Of a DNA stretch of 64,000 nt, positions 50,930-61,216 are shown piece by piece. Both the position numbers and the translations under genes were made by a program. The number at the start of each line of letters is the position of its first letter. Positions within the stretch are counted from its first letter, which is position 1. The notes below the pieces were generated by a model. The model saw only the letters and a program-made list of their open reading frames with translations. It made no database searches and had not been told where the DNA came from. Source of the stretch: Trichopria drosophilae (taxonomy: Eukaryota > Arthropoda > Insecta > Hymenoptera > Diapriidae); assembly GCA_030407085.1 (NCBI GenBank), contig CM059584.1:102733001-102797000 (forward strand), read 5' to 3'.

Positions 50930-51620
50930 GTCTATCGAAGCACATTATACAATGCGCGATAACGCGTTACATAACGTCCTCCTCCGCAATATCCATTACT
51001 CGCACATTATCGAACGAAAGCGTCGAAAATGTCCCGAGGCGGTGTCTCGCATTTCCAAAGACTACAATGAAATCTCGGGCCAGTGCAGCTCATAAAACTG
51101 GAGCATTGCCCGTTTGTTTTCGCGAAAGTTTCACAGAGGGAGTAAGGAACAGAAGAAAAGAGAACGTTGGAAGAAAGGAGAAACAGCCCGTAAATAAAAG
51201 GGTGCAAAAAGGTGAAGTTTCTCATCGATTTTCGCGGTCGGTGCAAAGCGGTAGGTGAGATCAACGGCATAAAGCCGTATGTCCGAGGTTCGGCCCACTT
51301 CGGTCGGATTTTGCAAGGTTGGAGGACGCGGCACTGGACAATAGGATCAGCCGGTCTCGGACCATTCTTGGCGATGCAGACACGTATAAAAGTCCCATGG
51401 GTGATTTCCGCTGTCCGTTGACGACGGCTTATGCCCTCCATCGCGGCAAATGTCGCTTTCGATCAATCTCTCCTAGAAATCGACTGCCCCATTTTCACTC
51501 TTTCTTCGATCCCCTCTCATACTCTATCGATTTATCTTTCTCGGACATATCTGCCGTTGGCGCTTTCTTTCCTTTTCCATTTTCAAGATTCTTTATCCTA
51601 TTGTCTAGTTAGAGTGCTGC
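50930..51620. promoter_or_regulatory. GC/CpG-rich block with a TATA box
   Basis: This 700-bp block is the most GC-rich in the window. It contains CACGTATAAAAGTCCC with TATAAAA at 51385-51391 on the plus strand, then a pyrimidine-rich run (51480-51600). The layout resembles a promoter and 5' leader, but no arthropod initiator (TCAGT) lies at +30 and no downstream gene is recognisable. Frames are open on both strands simply because stops are rare. Confidence 0.3.
51007..51441 (-). CDS. Hypothetical 144-residue frame, doubtful
   Basis: The longest ATG-started frame in the window, with a fair start context (CCGCGATGG). The product is basic and rich in R, P and F, starts MEGISRRQRTAEITHG and has a hydrophobic patch (FIYGLFLLSSNVLF) around residues 82-95. 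I recognise no domain. It lies wholly in the GC-rich block, where the plus strand is open too in several frames. No transcription or splice signals favour it. More likely chance than gene. Confidence 0.15.
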   Translation of the reverse strand: MEGISRRQRTAEITHGTFIRVCIAKNGPRPADPIVQCRVLQPCKIRPKWAEPRTYGFMPLISPTALHRPRKSMRNFTFLHPFIYGLFLLSSNVLFSSVPYSLCETFAKTNGQCSSFMSCTGPRFHCSLWKCETPPRDIFDAFVR

Positions 51621-51752
51621 TTTTTACTTCTTACTTCCGCTTGGTTCGTCTCGAAAGAATATTTTTGCATATCTCCATATTTGCATGAAATGCATAGCAA
51701 TGTTCAAATACGTATTGAAGATAAAAATAAAAAAATGTTTGTTTACTATATA

Positions 51753-52034
51753 CAGTAGAACCCCGCTGGATTGTCACGGTCGGTTCCGAGTCTTCCCCGC
51801 AAACCCCGCTGGACTGTCGGCAATAGGGGAAGCATCGCTTCGTGACGTTCATGATCAATCACAGGCAATCTTTCTGCTTCCTATTGTAACTCCAAACCGA
51901 TGGATATGACTAACTAGACACGACCCTGAGGCGGCGAGCGACGTGGTAGGGGTAAAGGGATTCCGAGAAGTGCCCATCCAGCGGGGCTGAATCCCGACAA
52001 TCCAGAGGGGTGCCAATCCAGCGGGGTTCTACTG
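51753..52034. mobile_element. Pogo/Tigger-type MITE
   Basis: CAGTAGAACCCCGCTGGATT at the left and AATCCAGCGGGGTTCTACTG at the right are exact inverted repeats. TA flanks both sides (51751-51752 and 52035-52036). CAGTAGAACC ends with a TA duplication match the Tigger/pogo branch of the Tc1/mariner superfamily. Length 282 bp, no transposase. The CCCGCTGGA word recurs inside. Confidence 0.8.
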
Positions 52035-52054
52035 TATTATTTTTGGGAGCGAGA

Positions 52055-52140
52055 AATTACTTTTATCGGCTTAGTGACACTGCACTACAAAGTTGCCTGA
52101 GTTCGATTTCCGTTCGGCGAACCTTTTTTCAGTTCCTTTA
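52055..52140 (+). repeat. tRNA-derived SINE fragment
   Basis: GAGTTCGATTTCC (52099-52111) is a good pol III B box, and CGGCTTAGTGACACTGCAC (52067 onward) can serve as an A box about 30 bp upstream. No complete cloverleaf forms. It starts 20 bp after the pogo-type MITE and resembles the piece at 41.9 kb. Confidence 0.45.
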
Positions 52141-53111
52141 CAAGCCGTAGCTCACTATTAGTGAGACCAACCATGTTTGTTGGCGTTTCGAAAATATTGT
52201 TTGTCTGGTGGAGATTAACTAATAACCGCTCACGGTGTGCCTGAACCAAAAGAAAGTTTTATTAAAATGCAACCAAAATCGGCTTCGTGGGGCTTATTTT
52301 GCATCGTATTAAAAGTAACAATCTGTTGACATCAGAATCCTAGCTGATCCTTTTCTCGAGATATCGTAGTTTAACTCATGCAGTTTAACTAATCATACAA
52401 AAAGTATCTTAATAACGTAAAGTGTCATTAAAAATCGTAAAATTCACACTTTCCGCGCACTGTAACAAAAACATTTTTTTTATATGTATACGTATTTTTA
52501 TATGTATTTTATATGTCATGGAGTGCTATTTTGACAGGTGTCAAACAATTGAGACCTATTAAAAAAAAAACCCGAAAAAAGAAAATAGATTAATATTTGT
52601 CAAAGAAGTTTTTTTTTGACGTTCATAATGGCACATCCAATAGGTTGTATTAAAATATAAAACTTACATCGTAATCAGAATACGAAAAATGGATGAATGA
52701 TGACTTTTATACGTATAGGAGACATTTCTTCATAAACGATTTATTTTGAAAAACGATATTTTTGGGCATAGTATATTTTAGTATATTATATTATATTATA
52801 CTATATTATAGTATATTTTATAATATCGAAATTAAAGAATAAATTATGCAGAATGATAAATTGATTTTAAGATGAAAAACAAACAGACAGAAGTTGGTCC
52901 CTGATGAGAGACCTGTATGACACAAAAGATTCTATAATCATTGAATTCAAAATAACACTTCTTAAAGAAAAGGAATAAATATAACAAGTAATTTGCCACG
53001 ACAACAAACCTGATTGATTATTATATAAAACCCCCATGTTATTTCCAAGAATCTGAACTGTTCGAAAGTGGATTTTGTGTATTTAATTTATTATGCACTA
53101 CATATATTTTA
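52141..53111. other. AT-rich spacer
   Basis: No gene. Contains a TATTATATTATAT-type low-complexity stretch at about 52770-52825. Confidence 0.55.
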
Positions 53112-53852
53112 AAAAATAGTAAATTTCGATACATGTGCGTAAAATAGGATTTTACGCACCGCTTTTTAACATGGGATTAGATAGGCCGGTGCGTAAAATC
53201 GAATTTTTACGCACGCGTGTCGAACCGTATTTTTTGACATACTATGCGGAAAATTTGTGCGGCGTTTTTTGTGTGTCAAATAGGAGGTTGCACACGAGTG
53301 ATGACCGCGGCACATGACTGCCCGGCAGCACGAGTGCGTAAAATCGTATTTTACGCACCAAAAACAGTGCGTAAAATCGTATTTTACGCACCAAAAACAG
53401 TGCGTAAAATCAAATTTTACGCATAAGTATGTCAAAAAAATACTATTTTGATACAGTGTGCGTAAAGTGCGGCTTTACGCATTTTTTAGGTGCACTTTAC
53501 GCACACTTGCATCAAAAAATCTTGCTCGCTTTCAGCTCGGCCCACAACCCTCACATTCGTAGAAAAAACTTTTACGCACTGTTATCGAAAACTACTAAAT
53601 TTCGATATACTATGCGTAAAATTTGATTTTACACACCGTTTTTAGTGCGTAAAATACGATTTTACGCACTACTGCTGACCAGGGCTCTCTCGTGCTGCTC
53701 GTAACATCATATTTGACCCACAAAAAATGGCGCACAAATTTTACGCATAGTATATCGAAAAATATCGTTCGACACGCGTGCTTAAGAATTCGATCTTACG
53801 CATCTACTCGCATGTTAAAAATCGCACTAGTGTCGAAAAATACTATTTAAAT
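53112..53852. mobile_element. 740-bp palindrome built from TGCGTAAAA palindromes
   Basis: The outer arms (about 53112-53333 and 53660-53852) mirror each other: GACACGCGTG, ATTTGACACACAAAAAACG against ATTTGACCCACAAAAAATGG, GTGCTGC, CATGTTAAAAA and TTTCGA all recur inverted in order. Within it, eight hairpin units of the form GTGCGTAAAAT-3 nt-ATTTTACGCAC start near 53135, 53189, 53334, 53367, 53400, 53458, 53612 and 53645. There is no coding; short frames here merely translate the repeat. Probably a foldback transposon of a type I do not know. Confidence 0.7.
53334..53424. repeat. Three tandem 33-bp units, each with a 25-bp palindrome
   Basis: Units begin at 53334, 53367 and 53400, an exact 33-bp period. 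Each holds GTGCGTAAAAT, three bases and the mirrored ATTTTACGCAC (ending CAT in the last); CAAAAACA separates the units. The first two are identical over the palindrome. Confidence 0.85.
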
Positions 53853-55133
53853 ATTACTTCAGTAACAAAGTGGTTTCAGTAAAATTTTACTTGTAAATAA
53901 TGTTGGACGTTAGTGGAAACATTAAATATAATAAAGTAGAAACTGGATTTTATAAAATAATTAACTTTCGTTAGCTTCACTTATTTTAAAGCTAATAATT
54001 ACTGATAATTCGTGAATATTGCATATTAATTCTTGGCCTGTAAATCTAGAGATATATAAAATCCGCAATATGAAACTAAACAGTTGGACATCTTTAAGAT
54101 AATAAAGATATTCGAAATATTCCTAGTCAGCTAGAAATTTTGGAAAGAAGGACATTGCTATTATTCGTTAAAGGATAAAAAATATGTTATATTAAGGATA
54201 ATAAATGGTTGTATATTTTACAAATTATTCAATTGAAATTACGATTGTGCAAAATGAAGACAGATTTGAAATATTACATCAATTGAGATTTAAAGATAAA
54301 AATTATGTTTCGATTTGATTTCAAACACAATTTTTAATGATGTATCGCAATTCTTATTTCACATTTCAGAGCTGTCCGCGAAAGTTTTCGTATACACATT
54401 ACTTGTTGAGATATTGTTGTTGAAAACATTTTGATTTAGGAGCTTTAGAATTTTCGCTGACGCTAGCATTTATTGCGTAAACTGCGACCGCACGGTACAT
54501 CTTTGCGATAAAATGAATGCTGTCGACAGGATTTTGACTCCATAAAAAGTAGGTCATTAGAATTATTCTGAGCATTTTTATGATTAATAACTTGTGCTGT
54601 GTTATTAAAATTACTTAACATCTAACTTTATGAAACTGTGAATTTGTACGGTAAATAGTGTTATTATAAATTAGGGGCTTCGAGCATATGCCCGTTTGCT
54701 CATGTACTATTCGTCTGGGCTGGGTTTGGTAGATCCAGCTATTTAATTGACAATATAAAAAACTAAAAATACGTGCCATTAATAGTATTAAGTGAATAAA
54801 TAATAATAAGATAAGGACTGAAAAGCTCTATTTCTCACATGCATCCCCATTCCGAGATCACTGTATTCCTTCTAAACTTTTATGACAGAACATACTGGAT
54901 ACATCAAAAGTTGATTATTTTCATGTTCATTTGTCTTCTACGGATTTATCATTGATTTTACGAAGAAAATGCATATAACCTTTTGCATAGAGAATTTAAG
55001 GTGCTATATTTTTTGTTGGAAGCTCTTTTTTGTGTGATTTGTATTTTTGATAAGAATTTTCATATTATTATTTTTATCGGCTGTTTTTAATTATATTATT
55101 TAATTTGTTTTTGATATTAATCGGTCAGTAATA
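53853..55133. other. AT-rich spacer
   Basis: No gene recognised. Confidence 0.5.
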
Positions 55134-56584
55134 ATGATAAATCGATTGTCGGAGAAGATTCCAAGAATCTTCTTGCTAAGATGTCGAAAACATCGAATAT
55201 TTGAACCCAAGTTTAATAATTTTTATGTCAAAACATCTTACCATAGCTATAACATAGGCTACAAACGAAAATTGCTAAATCTCGAGATTAGGGATATTCA
55301 TTATAAACTTAATGACATTAAGATATCACGAAACCAACATCTGTCAGAAATCATGACCAAAATACTATGGCAAATATATAACAAATTTTTCTTTTTCGAA
55401 TCCTAGAAATTCAATACAATATTTATAATACCCGCAATAAAGTCAATAAATTCAACTTTTAATGCAACGTTCACATAACACAAACGTTAACAACAAATTA
55501 TTTACCAATAACACAGAATAGTTGGTTTCAAAACCGTACCCATATCACTAAACCACAAGAAATTCAAAACATATTCGCACTAGGTGATAAATTTGCTTAT
55601 GAATTGAATCATAAAAAAGAGCTTCCGGTGCACAAAATCATCTCAAGCATTTAATCGGGAGTATCATATGTTTGCGATGAAGAACGGAAAAATATAAATA
55701 GGAAATAATGCACACAAGCCATAGGCCAATAATTTCGCTCTTCAAAAAATAAAACATATCAATTATATAACAGCAATCATACAAAAATAGTAAAACAGTT
55801 TTTTAATAATGTTGTAACACAACACTCGCATTGAACAAAACAGATTACAATTTTCAAATGAGAGAAATTCTCTCAGCCTCTTCCACCTATAAAATTTCAA
55901 GATTTGAATATACAGCCACAGTCACGAACGACATTAATAAAATGCAAAAAACTGAAACAACAGGAAAATAATAAACGAAAAAGTTCTGAAATATTTGACA
56001 GTACGAAATGCCACCATGCCCAGACCATACGGACTTCCGAAAATACACAAAGAAGGAAACCTCTTAAAACTTATTGTGTCAACCATAAACAGTGTGTGAC
56101 TTACAAATTAGCAAAATTTTTCTAATTTTCTAAAAGTCCTGGAAAAAAGTTCCAACATAAAAGATTCGTGGTATCTAGCCGAAGCAATTAAACGCATCAA
56201 ATACCACGAAATTATAAAATGATTTTATTTGATGTTGTATCGATGTTTACGAATATTTCTAACGATTTAGTAAAAGAAATCATCCATAATAAGTGAAAAG
56301 AAATGAAAAAATATGCATCTCTAGAAGAAATAGATTTCATAACAGCAACAATTGCATGGTTAGATTCCACATACTTTGAATTTAATAACACTGTTTACAA
56401 ACAAACTTTGCAAACTTACGGCATGCCAATAGGTTCGCCTCTTTCTCCCGTCCTAGCAAATTTGGTAACTGAATACACAGCAAACAAAATTTTAAACAAA
56501 TTCCCCATATCTAGTTTTCCATATCAAATTCCCCATATCCATAATCTAGTTTTGATCACCACCAAAAAAACTAATCGTTTCTAA
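55134..56584 (+). pseudogene. Penelope-like retroelement reverse transcriptase, broken
   Basis: Frames in this stretch align in order with a Penelope-like reverse transcriptase: an N-terminal basic helical part (55134-55406, NLEIRDIHYKLNDIKISRN), a block reading NWFQNRTHITKPQEIQNIF and GDKFAYEL near 55520-55605, RPYGLPKIHKEGN near 56020-56060, LFDVVSMFTNISNDLVKEI near 56220-56285, and the finger/palm block YGMPIGSPLSPVLANLVTE near 56419-56475. The frame is broken by several stops and shifts. The region of the catalytic Y-x-DD box is missing: similarity stops soon after KFPISSFPYQIP. The GIY-YIG endonuclease that normally follows is absent. A dead copy. Confidence 0.85.
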
Positions 56585-56649
56585 GTTAGGCCATACTAAA
56601 CCCAAAAAGGGAATTGGAAATAGGTCTACTGTTCGCGATACATACAACA

Positions 56650-56795
56650 AAAAATTTTTTTTATTGCATTTTTGTTATCTTTAAGGTCTGAAATGTGACA
56701 TTTGATAAAAAACTGTAGTATTATTTTTATGCCGAAGTGACTAAATTTAATACTTCCTACAAACCTATCTATGGTCTGGGTCGAAGTAATTAATA
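56650..56795 (-). repeat. Repeat with CTGGGTCGAAGTAA end, left inverted copy
   Basis: Reverse-complement relative of 57925-58065: shared GGTCTGAAA, GACATTTGAT, AAAAACT, GCCGAAGTGAC against CCCGAAGTGAC, AATACTTC and GTCTGGGTCGAAGTAA. It follows the broken Penelope segment by less than 100 bp. Confidence 0.65.
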
Positions 56796-57924
56796 CGAAA
56801 CAAAATTATTGGTTGCGTTTACATTCATTTATTTTTGTTTACCCTATGTCTCAACATCAAGTTTAGTGTCCTGAGTGATATTACCTTTCGTGAAAGATCA
56901 CTTTCTTTCTCCTTAATTAAACATTATTTTCGTACGGTATTTTATTTAGTTTGAAAGTACGAAACAGTTACAATTTGTCAAAAGAGAATGTAAATCTGTC
57001 GTTGAAGTTATTTTGTTTCGAAACGTTTTCAAATGATTCCACCTTACACAAAAAGAAAAACGTAGTTAATGGGAACGTTTTAAAAAGTAAAACATGGAAT
57101 TGCAGAGGATAGTTAAATTAACTATTTCGAAAGTAAAGAAGACCATAACATTATTCCGTTTAGCATTTCCCAATAATTAAATATCGATCGCCTTATATAA
57201 CCTCACTTGTACATTCGCAAATCAAATATATTTGGGTGAAGCTACGTGAAGATATCGACAGATTAAGCCCTTTTAAGGTGAAGTCACATCGATGATTTGA
57301 AGAGAAGATCTTGTAGCAAGATACAATAGCAAACGAGTTCAATTGTCAACTAGATTTTATATGCCAATGATGTTGCACTAATGGCTGGCAGCAAAACGTA
57401 ACCCCACTAATTTGGCGCTGAAAATTTTCAGAAAAATTTATAACTTTCTCTACCTTGAACAACTAATGTAGAGAATTGCAGATATACCAATTTGTGGACG
57501 AAGCTAAAATCTAATGAACGCTTATTTATTTTTGTTGCGAACTGCAAACTACTTGACTTTTAACAAACATTCCACCCGCTTTCTCGTAGTCATTAATGCG
57601 TCGTTCTTGCAGAGAACGTTAGTTTCGAAAACTCTCATTAAATTGCACAGTTTCAGTTCGCGGAAAATCGCTATCTAACTTCGCCGTAGTATGGTTAAAA
57701 ATCACAGCGAAAATCACACGGCGAAATATAGAAATTCCGCACTCCAAAAAAATCTCTCGCTAAATAACACACCTAGAGAAAAACTAATTTAGTTAAGTTT
57801 TGACACATGTAGAGTAAGAACACATTTCACGACGAGAAAGTATGGTTTCGACATTCGAAAATTTTTTAACTGTATTTTTTTTTATACCAGGACCATACTC
57901 TTTGTATAATTTTTATTATATTGG
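56796..57924. other. Spacer between the two inverted repeat copies
   Basis: About 1.1 kb, moderately AT-rich, with no frame of note. If the flanking pair are ends of one element this would be its interior, but no transposase is visible. Confidence 0.45.
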
Positions 57925-58250
57925 TTTTTACTTCGACCCAGACTAAGTCTGGACGAAGTATTGAATTTGGTCACTTCGGGCAAAAAAATTACCCTATAGT
58001 TTTTCATCAAATGTCAACGTTTCAGACCCTAAGGAACCCAAAGCAACAATAAAAAAATTGGTGTCCTTTAGGTTGTACGTCCGTCCGTCCGTCCGTCCGT
58101 GGGCAAAATTTTGTATACGCGATATCTCGCGACTGGCAGGGTGAATTTAAAAAGTACAAACGGATTTGGGTTTCTCTTTGCCAAACTTAGATCTGATTAG
58201 TTTTTGGAGACAATGCATACTAGAGTATGGGGAGGTTTAACAAAAAAACG
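57925..58250 (+). repeat. Repeat with TTACTTCGACCCAGAC end, right copy
   Basis: It begins TACTTCGACCCAGACTAAGT with a local palindrome (CCAGACTAAGTCTGG), continues CACTTCGGGCAAAAAAATTA, includes a GTCC microsatellite and runs on with TACGCGATATCTCGCGACTG and CTTTGCCAAACTTAGATCTG. The first 135 bp are matched inverted at 56650-56795. It is longer than the left copy. I recall similar repeats in insects but cannot name the family. Confidence 0.6.
58078..58100. repeat. (CCGT)n microsatellite
   Basis: About five and a half perfect CCGT units within the larger repeat. Confidence 0.9.
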
Positions 58251-58509
58251 CTCAAAAAACACGTTTTTCCATTTTTTAACAAAAAATACAAATCGTACAA
58301 AAAAATGTTTCAAACAAAAAATATAGAACATCGAATTCTCTACAAAAAAGGTTGTATTTATTTCTTCGTAAAATCAACGATAATGCCGTAAAAAGCAAAT
58401 TAACGTAAATTGTACATACACATATACAATGTATATGTATGTATATTATATACATTACATGAAAAACAGAGACACAGAGGAAGCAGGGGAGTGAGGCGGG
58501 TATGAGGGT

Positions 58510-58520
58510 GGGGGGGGGGG
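58510..58520. repeat. G tract of 11
   Basis: An uninterrupted G run preceded by GAGGCGGGTATGAGGGT, giving several G runs within 30 bp that could form a quadruplex on the plus strand. Confidence 0.7.
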
Positions 58521-58599
58521 CTAACTTTAAAAATTTGATTAAATTTTATTTTAGTATAAAAATTTCATTAATTTTTGTTTTTTTTTAAGCATCAGTGTG

Positions 58600-59310
58600 A
58601 ACAAGACGTGCTCATTTATCAGTGCTTCGGCTGATCTGCGGTCGGGGTCGAAGTTTTGAAAATGCTCATTTTCAATTTTAATATAGGGTGAATATGCCAA
58701 TGAATGGACGATTTTCTACATATTTCTATTTCTTATGAATGTATGATGCACAACATGCAACAAAATACATATTTTTATGTTCTTTGAACATTCAAAACAA
58801 TATTTACAGTACTATTGATCTTCCAGTGTTTATTATTTTGTAAAATCAAAGCAAAGTTTTAAAGCCATCCAAAACTGGTACTGAAAACGTCCCATTTGAT
58901 TTAACCCGTCTATTTATTCGGGTTTAGCGGATTTTTTTACTAACGTATGAAGACGAGGTTAATAATTAAATAAAATCAAAGGTTGAACTACACGGCCATA
59001 AAGAGCAGAGTCTAACGATTCTAATGGTGGTACCATAATTCAATTTTCATAAAAGAATTCAAAAGTTACAATCGATCAAAGTGTGAAAAATGCTTAACCG
59101 TCCATTCATTGGCATATTCACCCTATTTAAGGAACAAGATATTGTTACAATATATGTATAGAAACTACTCGAACCTAACGATGCTAGAACTACCCTCTGC
59201 CGCCTTCTTTCCTGGCAGTGTTAAAATGGGTATATTCCCGGAAGCATCAGCCTTTCGTCAGGGAACTGCAATACGAATTTAGCCAAAATTATAGGCACCC
59301 GGGTCGAAGG
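58600..59310 (+). repeat. Dispersed repeat, copy 2, split by a MITE
   Basis: It matches 2860-3085 on both sides of the inserted element: TCGAAGTTTTGAAAATGCTC before 58685, and ATTTAAGGAACA, CTTCTTTCCT, ATGGGTATATTCCCG and CTGCAATACGAA after 59126. No coding. Confidence 0.6.
58685..59126. mobile_element. MITE with AGGGTGAATATGCC ends, nested in an older repeat
   Basis: The left end AGGGTGAATATGCCAATGAA (continuing TGGACG) is mirrored by GTCCATTCATTGGCATATTC plus ACCCT at the right, about 26 bp nearly exact. The 442-bp interior has no open frame. The copy at 2.9 kb lacks the insertion at the corresponding place (after the TTTTCA segment and before ATTTAAGGAACA), which confirms the boundaries. 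Confidence 0.75.
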
Positions 59311-60515
59311 CATCTAGTTTTGTTCTTCTTTTTGAAAGTCGGTGAAACAAAATGTAATTTATACAAAACTGTCCCATACTTGTCTGGTTACATTTTTAAA
59401 TATTTTTACAATACTGTTATCATGGAACTCGCCAATCCCTATTGTTTTAATATATTTTTAAAATAATAATATAATAATAATAATAATCGACTTCATACAT
59501 CTAATTCAATCAATCAAATTAATAAGATTACGAAAATCAAGGGTGTTTCGTCTCTAGGATCATAGAAAATTTTTTTTTGATAAACCAAAAATAAAAAATA
59601 GTCGCAGGTGACACATACAACTGCGATTTATATTAGTTTATTTTATTTAACATCTTCCTAGCAAAAATGAGAAAACTAATACATCGTTGAACGTAGGTGT
59701 ACACATCCGTTGAACATTCCGTCACTTAAGTTTTTGTCCATGAGGCTGTTTCGCATAAATGACAATTATCGGGTAAATATTTGGAATAGCAACAACATTA
59801 AAATCGAAACATTGAATCTCAAAATTGAATTTTATTTTAAATCTCTTGTTTAGTCCGTCCCGAAGCGCGGTGTACATTTTTGCATTATATTTATCTCTTC
59901 GAATATTTCATTACAAATATGTAAATGAAATTTCTTTCGGCCTATACATATATAAATACAATAGCTTGTCCATCATGTACCTGGAAAATTATTCCAGACA
60001 AAATCAATTATAAAAAATGTCCATCTTGACGATCATTACGATGATTAATTTTTGAATTCTGCTATTAGAAGAAATAAACTGCTCGAAAAATTGATGAATG
60101 ATTAATATCATATTTATATTTTTATACCTAGCAAAAAAAATAAAAACCCAATTACAGATGTAAATACATTTCCAAATCAGGCAAACGAACTGTAGATGTA
60201 ATACTTTGTAATATTTGTGTAATGTTGTTTTGTAGGAAAGCTATTCACTTTACAAAATTCAAAATTACGTAAAAATAAAAGTTCATATATGTAGTGATGA
60301 TGATCTGATGGTGAATAAAACAACGGAATTAAAATAACACATGTAGATTATTATTATTCTTAGGCAAGTTCTAAATGCGACAAAAGAAAATTAATGAAAG
60401 TCCAATTTTAATATCGCAAACATTAACAAACTATAATTCGCTTTAAGTATATGAAGTCTCCAAATGTACATTGTTTTATGAATGAGAGAGAGAGAGAAAG
60501 AAAACAGAAATTTAC
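59311..60515. other. AT-rich spacer
   Basis: No gene. Contains an (ATA)n stretch at about 59462-59488 and an (AG)n stretch at about 60483-60500. Confidence 0.5.
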
Positions 60516-60855
60516 CTAATAATTCATCAAGTAATAATCAGTCACTACCAGTTTGCGTTTCTGAGGAATAAATTCCTTTATTTCTTCAAACTTCACGTCG
60601 GAGCTGTTATTGGAATATTGTCCTCTTATGGTGAATTTCTCGTCCTCTCTTATGAGATTCGATTGGTATCGTTTCTGCTCAATTGTAAGAATCATATAGA
60701 CATCGGGTTCTGTTTGGTTACCGGAAAAGCTGTAGTATTGACATGGCAGCTTCTGGAATGCTCTTCCTTGATCATGTCCAAAATGTAGAATTGGATCTTT
60801 GAAGTTGGATTCCAAAATCCACGAACATAGAATGGTTACAGCTGTATCGAATGGT
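60516..60855 (-). CDS. Probable coding exon of an unrecognised gene
   Basis: This is the best protein-coding candidate in the window. Read on the minus strand, the sequence after a possible acceptor TTCATCACAG (exon starting at 60855) is open for about 110 codons with balanced composition: PFDTAVTILCSWILESNF, then FGHDQGRAFQKLPCQYYSF, ending KRKLVVTDYYLMNY and TAG. A donor-like GTAAAT follows immediately, and GTAGTG 33 bp earlier is another possible donor. The open frame extends upstream to about 60980 without an ATG, and an alternative acceptor (TTTCCAG) lies near 60965. Two cysteines and two N-glycosylation sites (NQT, NNSS) suggest a secreted or extracellular protein. KLVVTDYYLMNY faintly recalls the TDY-x-x-Y strand of lipocalins, but nothing else confirms that. 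Confidence 0.4.
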
Positions 60856-61135
60856 CTGTGATGAACTCCCACAATCACCAAAAGAAACACTTTGCAAAAA
60901 ACGAGCACGTTTCGGTAACTCCTTTGGACACGATTTTGTTCCCCGATGTTTACGCTCTGACGAACTGGAAACGAATCCCCTACTTTTCACCTTCTTCAAT
61001 GAAGCTCCTACCCTGCAGCACCACTACGATTCTTGTGTGAATTATTTACATTACGTCATGTACGTTAATCAATCGATAACGATACAATTGTCATTAGTCG
61101 ATAATACAGTTTTCTTCATACATTTTTGCGCGTAT

Positions 61136-61211
<76 letters not shown>

Positions 61212-61216
61212 TTCTG
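61136..61216. repeat. (TC)n microsatellite
   Basis: About 75 bp of nearly pure CT dinucleotides with a few TTT breaks. The leucine-serine repeat in the overlapping plus-strand frame is an artefact of it. Confidence 0.95.

Noticed and set aside
53334..53424. CRISPR-like array
   Set aside because: The 33-bp units are wholly repetitive with no unique spacers, there are no cas genes, and the setting is an animal genome.
53135..53626. Open frames with repeated TH-FWCVKYDF peptide units
   Set aside because: They translate the 33-bp palindromic repeat; both strands give similar peptides and no gene signal exists.
60516..60855. Naming the exon a lipocalin
   Set aside because: Only a short TDY-type motif is suggestive; the G-x-W motif and the cysteine pattern are not visible in this exon.
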